A stretch of DNA of 64,000 nt, taken from contig NZ_JAQFIL010000001.1 in the NCBI RefSeq assembly GCF_029504655.1, forward strand, positions 6,887,001 through 6,951,000, in the 5' to 3' direction. The notes beneath the pieces are model-generated. The model ran no database searches. It was given only the letters and a program-made list of their open reading frames with translations, and was not told the DNA's origin. This DNA is from Catalinimonas alkaloidigena (GTDB lineage Bacteria; Bacteroidota; Bacteroidia; Cytophagales; Cyclobacteriaceae). How positions within the stretch are numbered: the first letter of the stretch is position 1; each line of letters opens with the position of its first letter. This document shows positions 45,373 to 52,483 of this stretch, piece after piece. Both the position numbers and the translations under genes were made by a program.

Positions 45373-45591
45373 TTACGCACTTTGCCTCTCCTCACTAAGC
45401 AAACCTTTTACTTCTGCAATTAAGAAATAAACCTTATCTCCAATGTACCACTTCTTCAATTTGCCATTGTTGACTAAACTGTAAATGAAGTAACGTGAAC
45501 ATCCAAGTTCTTTCTTTAATTGGTTGAAGCTAATAACACCTAGTACTGGATTAGCTTGTTCCTGGTTTTCATCATTAAAATTTACGTTCAT
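45373..45591 (-). CDS. Excisionase-like helix-turn-helix protein
   Basis: About 72 residues from MNVNFNDENQ; an upstream in-frame ATG at 45714 would add 41 residues of low-quality sequence. The core ISFNQLKKELGCSRYFIYSLVNNGKLKKWYIGDKVYFLIAEVKGLL is the MerR/Xis-type HTH of the excisionase family. It probably directs excision or regulates the integrase of this island, or controls rep. Confidence 0.75.
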   Translation of the reverse strand: MNVNFNDENQEQANPVLGVISFNQLKKELGCSRYFIYSLVNNGKLKKWYIGDKVYFLIAEVKGLLSEERQSA

Positions 45592-45852
45592 ATTTAAATT
45601 ATTAAACGTACCACATAGACAACCATGAAAGTTATCTACGTAGGGACTCCTACGCCGAAGCACGTAAGCCGATGAAAACTGATAAGTATATTGCAAAAGG
45701 TGAGCCGTAAACAAATAACTTGGGTAAAACCTTTAGACGAATCTTACAAGATTTTTCTTTAAAAATTCGTGTACCTGAGATAAAAAGAGAAATTACTAGG
45801 TCTTACTATTCTATAAATTACAGTTAGTAAAATTCCCAAATCATTATTAATA
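45592..45852. promoter_or_regulatory. Gap with GC-rich hairpins, possible Rep or Xis target
   Basis: Unlike its AT-rich surroundings, 45630-45680 is GC-richer and folds: CGTAGG (45639-45644) pairs with CCTACG (45649-45654), with more partly complementary sequence (CGAAGCACGTAAGC) beside it. Hairpins like this are nicking targets for rolling-circle Rep proteins. This is only suggestive. Confidence 0.35.
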
Positions 45853-46986
45853 CTAAATTGAAAGATTGTCATTTAGTGGATTAATGTTGGTAATATTTTC
45901 ATGAGAAAAAGGAAAGGCTTGAAAAGGATTTACATTAATAATTTGACTTATTGTTTTAATTGATCCTTCAATTACACTATTAATATGCTCGTCATTGTAA
46001 GAGTAGCCTATAATAACTAACTTATCTGATTTTGGGAGGGTATCACTAAATTTTTTGTATAGTTCTGAATACATTTTATCAGTAGTGATAAGCTCCACCT
46101 TATTGTTTCCTGTAATAAAACTTGGATCTATGTTAGGGTTAAATTGTTGAATGGCATTTCCTTGATCATCTGTATCTCTTGCCCAATGCTTGGCTTGGTA
46201 ATCATTTGTTATAAAATAATCATATCCTTTATATGAATTACTTGATTCAATGTACTCGTATTTAAACTGGTTTATTGCACCGTGAAGTTTATATATTTTT
46301 ATTCTCTCATCAAAAGTATTATCAAATATTGCCAAAGAGCTTTTATCATCATCTATCAAAGTACTCTTACTAGTTGAAAAACCATTTGAATAATTTAATG
46401 AACTGTTTTCCATTAATATTTCAAGTAAAAGATCATGATTTAAGGTGAAAATATTAATCTCATTACTATTATCACTTATAACTTTAATAAAGTATGAATA
46501 ATCGCTTCTTAACGAATGTATTTCTCTCCTTATCTCTAGAAGGTCTCTAATTAAATGTAGTATACATGAAAATACATGTTTTGGAGTAATAGTATCAAAC
46601 CTCTTTAATTTTGATTTATACTCTTTATAATAGTTCTCAGAAGCGCTCTCAACTACTGTAATCCAATTGATATTATTTACTAGATAATTTCTAGACCAAA
46701 AATAAAAATCCTCATAATTTAATACTCCGTTATCATCGATATTTTCTTCAAGGAAAGTTGAAACCAATTCTTGTAAAATAAACCCTAATACATCTTTGTC
46801 ATGGGATATACTTCCATTTTTCACATCAGCGGGAATTGCAAACTCACTCCATGCACTTTCTTCTGAAGGGAAATGTAATATATTTTCATGAATCCTTTCT
46901 TGTGTAAATCTTTCACTTATTCCTGAAACAATGGGTATTCCTGCATTAAAAGAAAAACCTGCACCTAATACGAATGAAATATTCAT
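45853..46986 (-). CDS. SIR2-like domain protein, putative defence NADase
   Basis: 377 residues from MNISFVLG (a GTG two codons earlier is possible). The SIR2 Rossmann elements are visible: GAGFSFNAGIP (8-18), the TLNHDLLLE strand (TxNxD), KLHGAINQF with the HG catalytic histidine, and KLVIIGYSYNDEHINS near the end. This is the SIR2-like form found in anti-phage NADases (Thoeris ThsA, DSR, SIR2-APAZ), not the protein deacylases, since the zinc-binding cysteines are missing. The gene 24 bases upstream on the same strand is probably its partner. Confidence 0.82.
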   Translation of the reverse strand: MNISFVLGAGFSFNAGIPIVSGISERFTQERIHENILHFPSEESAWSEFAIPADVKNGSISHDKDVLGFILQELVSTFLEENIDDNGVLNYEDFYFWSRNYLVNNINWITVVESASENYYKEYKSKLKRFDTITPKHVFSCILHLIRDLLEIRREIHSLRSDYSYFIKVISDNSNEINIFTLNHDLLLEILMENSSLNYSNGFSTSKSTLIDDDKSSLAIFDNTFDERIKIYKLHGAINQFKYEYIESSNSYKGYDYFITNDYQAKHWARDTDDQGNAIQQFNPNIDPSFITGNNKVELITTDKMYSELYKKFSDTLPKSDKLVIIGYSYNDEHINSVIEGSIKTISQIINVNPFQAFPFSHENITNINPLNDNLSI

Positions 46987-47010
46987 AACCACAAATTCTT
47001 ACTTTAAGAT

Positions 47011-47829
47011 TTAACCCAAGTTTTTTTTAGATATCTTATCTAAACTATTGATCAAATCAACCAGTGTATTAAGATCTTTTTTTTCAACAAAAAATGCGTT
47101 TAACAATGAATGCTGTGTGCTTAAAATCATTAGCAGGGACTCAAAAATCAACGTTAAAGCTTGTTCACTATTTTCATCATCCATTATCATTAGGTGTTCT
47201 GTAACCTCTGAAAAATGTTCATATTGTGACAATTGGAAATATAGATCATATGCAGCTTTCAATCTTGGGTAATATCCTTTTTCTTCTATTTCCTTTAATA
47301 AAGTTTTCGGATTTGAAGCTACACTCTTCTTTTTTAATTTGTTATTAGTATAGTGATCAGGGTAATTGTTTTGAAATCCCTCAATGATTTTTTGACGCTC
47401 TGTGGGGGTAATCCTGTTATCTTTAATACTATCCTCTAAAACACCCTCTGCTCTTTTAACAAAATCGTATGTTAAGTTTCCTAACCTTTGAAAGAATTCT
47501 TCTTCTATTGGTAACATTTCTTTCTGTGAGTTAAACCTTAACTTATCTAACAAATAGTGTATGATAATTACATCAGAAATTAGTGGTCTAATTAAACTAA
47601 AGAATGGTAATTTAAAATGTATATTATTTAAAAGCTCACTAGATATTTTTTCAATTGCATGAACATTTGTGTGTAACCTTAAAAGGAAATTAAATAGTAC
47701 CCTTTGATAATCATATTGAATATTCTTACCATGAAACTCTTCCATTAAGGTAGAATTAAAATTTTTATACTCTTTTAAAAAGCTTAGCAGATGAAACCTT
47801 TTTAATTGATGATTTTTTATTTCATTCAT
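47011..47829 (-). CDS. All-helical protein of unknown function, probable partner of the SIR2-like protein
   Basis: 272 residues, nearly all helix-forming, with segments such as FNFLLRLHTNVHAIEKISSELLNN and FFSLIRPLISDVIIIHYLLDKL. No known catalytic motif. It may be a distant DUF5677/AbiU2-like HEPN relative but no RxxxxH motif is clear. First gene of a two-gene unit with the SIR2-like gene, and divergent from the AbiU2-like gene 60 bases away. Confidence 0.6.
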   Translation of the reverse strand: MNEIKNHQLKRFHLLSFLKEYKNFNSTLMEEFHGKNIQYDYQRVLFNFLLRLHTNVHAIEKISSELLNNIHFKLPFFSLIRPLISDVIIIHYLLDKLRFNSQKEMLPIEEEFFQRLGNLTYDFVKRAEGVLEDSIKDNRITPTERQKIIEGFQNNYPDHYTNNKLKKKSVASNPKTLLKEIEEKGYYPRLKAAYDLYFQLSQYEHFSEVTEHLMIMDDENSEQALTLIFESLLMILSTQHSLLNAFFVEKKDLNTLVDLINSLDKISKKNLG

Positions 47830-47889
47830 GCCCTTGAAAAAAATATGTTATACCTCCCACTACTTTGATTTATTATTGATGATTAACAA

Positions 47890-48615
47890 ATGTATATGTC
47901 ACCTTCCTCAGATAACCTCTCCCCTTTTTTAAAAGATTTGAAAGATTTTTTAGTTAATGGGTTAGTTAAAGATTTATTTCACGCAGAATACAATTTACAT
48001 ATCTATGAAAAAATTGCAAGTAGAAAACTTGCAATAGAAAACCTTAGTTCTGAGGAAATCAATCTCTTAGCATATATCCAAAATTCAGCAAACATTAAAT
48101 TGATGCTTGCACTTTCTAGATTGTATGATAAACCTAATAACAGATTTCCTACAAGATGTATCCTGTCATTTTTAAAAATGATTAATAAACATAAGGATGA
48201 GTTTTCAAAAGTTGAGCAGTATATTATTACTAAAGAGACTTTAGAAAGGTATGATTGCTTACCTGAATTAATAAATGCAGTAACTTCTGATGATCCTTCT
48301 CTTTTTCCCTTTATGTATTACAGCTATTATTATAGTAAATATCAAACTACTTCTATTCAACAAAACTTAGATACTTTGAAAGTCTTAAGAGATAAGTTTA
48401 TAGCTCACAATGAAAGTTATGATATTGATACCATCGCTGTTTTGAAAGAGCAAGGCTTCTTTTATCTTATTAATTTTGCTAAAGAAATTATTAGTGTTGC
48501 AGGTATTGCTTTTTTTTCTATTGGTTTTAGCGGCTCCTCCAAATACCTTTTATCCGAGGACGCTTACTTAAAAACTTGTTTTGTAGATAACCTTTTAGAA
48601 AAGCTTCTTGACTAA
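47890..48615 (+). CDS. AbiU2/HEPN-like protein
   Basis: 241 residues, helical. LMLALSRLYDKPNNRFPTRCILSFLKMI matches the AbiU2-type core. LKVLRDKFIAHNESYD gives an R-x4-6-H HEPN-type motif, usual in RNase toxins and abortive-infection proteins, where it sits on a helix. It is divergent from the SIR2-like operon, so the two share a 60-base control region. Likely a defence or toxin component; whether it is nuclease-active is unknown. Confidence 0.7.
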   Translation: MYMSPSSDNLSPFLKDLKDFLVNGLVKDLFHAEYNLHIYEKIASRKLAIENLSSEEINLLAYIQNSANIKLMLALSRLYDKPNNRFPTRCILSFLKMINKHKDEFSKVEQYIITKETLERYDCLPELINAVTSDDPSLFPFMYYSYYYSKYQTTSIQQNLDTLKVLRDKFIAHNESYDIDTIAVLKEQGFFYLINFAKEIISVAGIAFFSIGFSGSSKYLLSEDAYLKTCFVDNLLEKLLD

Positions 48616-48654
48616 ATTTAGTTAGATAATAAAATCAATCTTATTGCATTCAAA

Positions 48655-48909
48655 ATGGCTTATTTTAAAATACAACATGAAGTATTAACAGGTAACGAAG
48701 GAGAGTGGAGATTATGTTTCCAATGGGGAACTTATACATATGAAGATAGTAGCAGTGAAAAGGGATATAGATTTATCTGGCGTCGTCCTGATGGATCTTT
48801 ACAGCCAGCTAGGGGACAAGCTCGAATTCCAAGTGCAAACGATATATTTCACCTTTTTCACTTAGCCACAAAAGAAGGTTGGTTTGTAAATGTAGAAAAT
48901 AAAGAATAG
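48655..48909 (+). CDS. Small unknown protein downstream of the AbiU2-like gene
   Basis: 84 residues, soluble and strand-rich (GEWRLCFQWGTYTYEDSSSEKGYRFIWRRPDGSLQPARGQARIPS) followed by a helix. No family recognised; similar short 'RFIWRRPDGSL' proteins occur in Bacteroidota. It starts 39 bases after the AbiU2-like gene and could be an antitoxin or an unrelated gene. Its stop is three bases from the converging integrase gene. Confidence 0.6.
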   Translation: MAYFKIQHEVLTGNEGEWRLCFQWGTYTYEDSSSEKGYRFIWRRPDGSLQPARGQARIPSANDIFHLFHLATKEGWFVNVENKE

Positions 48910-48912
48910 TTC

Positions 48913-50166
48913 TTATCCAAAAGCTTTAGCCATTTCCGCCTTGAGTTGATCTTCATTACTTCCATAGTAATGCTTAATAATAACAGCTACTGTCTTGCCG
49001 GTTATTTCTGCTACAGTTTTGGGGCTAATACCAGCTTGTAGAGCTAAAGTAATAAATGTTTTTACGGCATTGTGACTGGAAATAGCTTCGTACTTAGGAA
49101 CAGTAATAGTTTGATCTTTACCCTGAAATTTTCTTCTAATCTCTACTAAGGAATCAATACCGGCAATCTTCAAAGCGTCTTTAATGTAAAGATTGTAACG
49201 ATGTTTTAGTTTCTTAGGTAAACGATTATCATACTTGCTAAGAATCTCTTTGGCTTTGGGAGTTAAGGGCACAAAAATTCTCTTACTAGTTTTCTCTGAA
49301 ATCATTTCAATGACATCTCCTTTAATATGATGAGGTCTTAGTAAAAGCATATCACCAATACGAAGTCCTGTATTACATTGAAAAACAAAATAGTCTTGTA
49401 CCCACTTGAAATGTTCCTCCTGAAAATCAACGTTAGCAAAGGTTTCTAATTCATCTTTTGTTAAGTAGATTGGTACAGGCTGTGTTTCTCGGAATGCTTT
49501 GAATGCTCTCCGTTTGGTATCTAAGTGTACTTTACCTCCCCTATCCTCATACCAATGAAGAAAGTTTTTTAAACTGATAATTCTATTTCCAATAGTATGA
49601 TCTGAGTTTCCTTCTTTTTCTGATAGGAATTTTTTGAATTTATCATAAAACGATAAATCTATCTCTAATACTGATAGAGTTTTTATTTTATGATATGCCA
49701 TAAACTTTTGTAGCTTATGTTTAGTAATGGCTAAAGTCCTTACAGTTGATTTTTCTTTACAAGTCAGTGAGTATTCTAAAAACTTATTATATTGGAGAAT
49801 TACATTTTCTTCAGTCTTTTTTCTAATCTCCTGTTCTTCTTTCTGCTTGGCTTGTTCCTGTTGATGAGCGTTAATAGCCTTAAGATTTTTAGTAGTTGGT
49901 TCTACTCCTTTTTGGATTAAGTCCCCAACCAACTTTTCTAAATAACTTTTGAATTGGTTGATCCTTCTATTTTTACTTTCCTTACCTACTCCCTTCACAG
50001 GATACCGTTGATCGTCCTGCCAATCTTCATAGGAAACTCTAACACCTGTAGAAAATAAAGATGATTTTTCAAAGTGTGTATATTTAATATAGATAGTTAC
50101 TGTACCATCATCTAATATTACTGGCTCCCTTTTAGCTTTTTTAATAATAATTTTAAACGTTGCCAT
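48913..50166 (-). CDS. Tyrosine recombinase/integrase of the island
   Basis: 417 residues: an N-terminal arm-type DNA-binding segment (about 1-85), a coiled stretch, a SAM-like core-binding domain (about 125-215) and a C-terminal catalytic domain with TGLRIGDMLLLRP (first Arg) and the final YYG nucleophile region (KHYYGSNEDQ). It is 153 bases from the right repeat, as expected for a tRNA-site integrase. Box II reads SSHNAVKTF, so the usual HxxR arginine is replaced (V, with K next), and the late His/Trp position is in GKTV. Possible non-canonical active site; needs an alignment. Confidence 0.88.
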   Translation of the reverse strand: MATFKIIIKKAKREPVILDDGTVTIYIKYTHFEKSSLFSTGVRVSYEDWQDDQRYPVKGVGKESKNRRINQFKSYLEKLVGDLIQKGVEPTTKNLKAINAHQQEQAKQKEEQEIRKKTEENVILQYNKFLEYSLTCKEKSTVRTLAITKHKLQKFMAYHKIKTLSVLEIDLSFYDKFKKFLSEKEGNSDHTIGNRIISLKNFLHWYEDRGGKVHLDTKRRAFKAFRETQPVPIYLTKDELETFANVDFQEEHFKWVQDYFVFQCNTGLRIGDMLLLRPHHIKGDVIEMISEKTSKRIFVPLTPKAKEILSKYDNRLPKKLKHRYNLYIKDALKIAGIDSLVEIRRKFQGKDQTITVPKYEAISSHNAVKTFITLALQAGISPKTVAEITGKTVAVIIKHYYGSNEDQLKAEMAKAFG

Positions 50167-50318
50167 ATCACAATACTTTGATTAAAGTCACGTAAAAGTA
50201 ATGTGTTTTGATGAAATTTGTTGTATTTTATTAATAGTGCTTTGCTGAAAAACATACATTAAAGCGTAATGTAAGGCATTTAGTGATGCATGATGTTATA
50301 CTATTTCAAGGTGGTAGT

Positions 50319-50339
50319 AATCCAGTACGCCCCACTTTT
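50319..50339 (+). repeat. Right attachment repeat of the island
   Basis: AATCCAGTACGCCCCACTTTT, matching 35982-36002 with one T-to-C difference in the CGTCCC part. It is the duplicated tRNA-Val end that closes the island. Confidence 0.85.
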
Positions 50340-50405
50340 TTCATTCTGCCTTACAGCTTTTCATTCCTGTGAGGCTTTTTTTTATCTTCATAGCGAATTT
50401 GATAA

Positions 50406-51251
50406 ATGGCTATGATCAAAGACTACGTCAAGAAAGTATTCCCTGTCATTCTGGATTTCAGCATTAGCCTGGACAAAACCTCATCTATTCTAGACAAACC
50501 CTGGGTTTCTGTCGGGCAGGTAAGGGAAAAATTTATTTTTAAGAAAAACCATGAACTCATTATTTCTAAGGAGGGAAAGGTTGAGATAGGAAAGTGGGAG
50601 TTTCTGGAAGAAGCTCATTCTTTCTTGATCAACAGAGAAAGCGGTAAATTTTTATATAACAAAGGTTTTTTGGATAAAGCTGTTTTGATCCTGAAAGTAG
50701 ATAGCAAGGATAATGAGTATCTTACACTGGCCAACGAAAATGTATTACCTGACCTGAATGTTCAGGGGTATTTGGAAAAACTGCGTTATCGCAAGCATAA
50801 TATCCTTAAACTAGAGCTTGCCGATGGTACTTTTCTGGAAGCTGAACGTGATTACGATACCAGCTTTCCTGTTGTAGGCAATAGAGTAACCATTTCGGGT
50901 GGACTGCCAGCTCCTCCCGGCAAGTATTATCTGAAAAACGATAATCAGATACTGGAGGTAGCCAAAGGAAAAATTCAGGCCATATTACAAATGACTCAGT
51001 ATAATTATGGTAACCGTGTAATTGAGATTGAGCAGCAAGATCCTGAGGATATTTCTGAAGGAGATAGCGTAATAGTCAACGGAATGTCTTCGGTAGAAGG
51101 TATATTTCTTTTGAGTAAGCGTCGCTATATCACAGTGCAAAATGGAAAAGTAGCTTCAATTGGTTTTCGCAAGCATGTACGCAACTGGATAATAGCATTA
51201 GCTCTTTTCTCTCTTATTTTACTATTGCTATTATATTGGCTGTTATCGTAA
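50406..51251 (+). CDS. Unknown protein with C-terminal membrane anchor
   Basis: 281 residues. The soluble part is beta-rich (VGQVREKFIFKKNHELIISKEGKVEIGKWEFLEEA) and repeats a theme seen at the C-terminal end of other Bacteroidota proteins, ending with a positively charged stretch and one membrane helix (about 260-280, NWIIALALFSLILLLLLYWLLS). Tail-anchored. No family recognised. It is the first gene outside the island. Confidence 0.6.
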   Translation: MAMIKDYVKKVFPVILDFSISLDKTSSILDKPWVSVGQVREKFIFKKNHELIISKEGKVEIGKWEFLEEAHSFLINRESGKFLYNKGFLDKAVLILKVDSKDNEYLTLANENVLPDLNVQGYLEKLRYRKHNILKLELADGTFLEAERDYDTSFPVVGNRVTISGGLPAPPGKYYLKNDNQILEVAKGKIQAILQMTQYNYGNRVIEIEQQDPEDISEGDSVIVNGMSSVEGIFLLSKRRYITVQNGKVASIGFRKHVRNWIIALALFSLILLLLLYWLLS

Positions 51252-51313
51252 TTTTTTCAAACAATTAATACTGCTTATTAGTCTCCTTTACATTTGTGAT
51301 TAATTTTTCAACT

Positions 51314-52330
51314 ATGAGTTTATGGCTGGCTATTGTAATTTTTATCGGTTTAGCTGCAGTAGTAGGTTTTGCCGGCACACATCTAACTAAAGCTGCTGAT
51401 CAATTTGCTGACATTACTGGCTTTGGTGAAGCATTGGTTGGTGGTATTTTATTGGGAGCTATTACTTCTATTTCAGGAATAGTTACCTCTGTTACCGCAG
51501 CTTATGAAGGTCAGGCTGAGTTAGCTTTTAGTAATGCTGTTGGTGGTATAGCCGCCCAGACAGTTTTCTTAGCAGTGGCTGATATTGCCTATCCTCGGGC
51601 TAACTTAGAACATGCATCAGCCTCTTTTACAAACTTGTTACAGGGCGTATTACTAATTGGCATGCTTGGTTTTGTAATATTGGTGATGTCTACAAATTCC
51701 GTTACGGTAATAGGTACCCACCCTGCATCTGTCGGGTTAATCACAATATATATTTTTGGAACACGCTTGATCTCTAGGGCAAAAAAACATCCCATGTGGG
51801 AACCTTCCGATACCTCTGAAACTGTAGAAGATGTACCTGATGCGGATAAACAGGAAGATGTTAATCTGGTATGGCTGATTGTTCGCTTTGTAGTGTTAGC
51901 TGGAGTAGTAGGTTTTGCAGGCTATTATATCGCTCAAGTAGGGATACTGATTACAGAAAAATCAGGAGTATCTGCCTCTTTTATGGGAGCTCTTTTTACT
52001 TCAGTAGCCACTTCCCTACCCGAACTGGTTGTTTCAGTCTCAGCGGTACGACAAGGGGCGCTTACCCTAGCCGTAAGCAATATCATTGGAGGTAATAGTT
52101 TCGACATTTTATTTCTTGCTTTCGCTGATGTTGCTTATCAGGAAGATTCCATTTACCATGCTGCAACAAATTCGCAATTATTTATCATTTCACTTACCAT
52201 ACTGCTAACTTCTGTATTGCTGATGGGTTTACTTCATCGTCAGAAGTACGGTATTGGTCGTGTAGGCTGGGAAAGTTTGCTCTCTATCTTTATTTTCATT
52301 GTAGGTTATATATTACTATATATGATGTAA
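51314..52330 (+). CDS. Sodium/calcium exchanger family membrane protein (CaCA-type)
   Basis: About 338 residues from ATG 51314; a GTG at 51296 lies inside a TACATTTG promoter-like box, so 51314 is the better start. It has two homologous membrane halves, each with the alpha-repeat pattern: GGILLGAITSISGIVTSVTAAYEGQAELAFSNAVGGIAA and GALFTSVATSLPELVVSVSAVRQGALTLAVSNIIGGNSFDILFL. The second keeps the SLPEL and GGNSFD ion-site residues; the first is degenerate (TSISG). The exported ion may be Ca2+ or another cation. Confidence 0.88.
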   Translation: MSLWLAIVIFIGLAAVVGFAGTHLTKAADQFADITGFGEALVGGILLGAITSISGIVTSVTAAYEGQAELAFSNAVGGIAAQTVFLAVADIAYPRANLEHASASFTNLLQGVLLIGMLGFVILVMSTNSVTVIGTHPASVGLITIYIFGTRLISRAKKHPMWEPSDTSETVEDVPDADKQEDVNLVWLIVRFVVLAGVVGFAGYYIAQVGILITEKSGVSASFMGALFTSVATSLPELVVSVSAVRQGALTLAVSNIIGGNSFDILFLAFADVAYQEDSIYHAATNSQLFIISLTILLTSVLLMGLLHRQKYGIGRVGWESLLSIFIFIVGYILLYMM

Positions 52331-52427
52331 GTAGGTTCACAAATTGAGTTTGCAGGATTGAAATTTCATATTGTCGAGAATCAAGTATTTACCCCTTTTT
52401 AAGTCCTTTATTGATAACGCTCAACAA

Positions 52428-52458
52428 AAAACCCGCTTATGCCAAGCGGGTTTTATTT
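52428..52458. terminator. Strong bidirectional terminator
   Basis: AAAACCCGCTT (52428-52438), loop ATGCC, AAGCGGGTTTT (52444-52454): perfect 11-base arms with A/T runs on each side, between converging exchanger and TPR genes. Confidence 0.85.
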
Positions 52459-52483
52459 ACTTTAGAACTTTATATAAAATCAA

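Larger units (their letters stand above)
35982..50339. mobile_element. Integrative genomic island in tRNA-Val, about 14.4 kb
   Basis: Bounded on the left by the last bases of tRNA-Val and on the right by an imperfect copy of the same 21 bases. It contains a tyrosine recombinase at the right end, an excisionase-like HTH gene, a Rep-like gene, and cargo of kinase/phosphatase/VWA genes, a SIR2-like operon and an AbiU2-like gene. The base composition is clearly more AT-rich than the flanks, with frequent A and T runs. There are no capsid, conjugation or transposase genes, so it is an integrative mobilisable element, plasmid-like island or satellite. Boundaries are supported directly; the class is inference. 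Confidence 0.85.

Noticed and set aside
35982..50339. Prophage
   Set aside because: No capsid, terminase, portal, tail or lysis gene is seen between the repeats, so an integrative island fits better.
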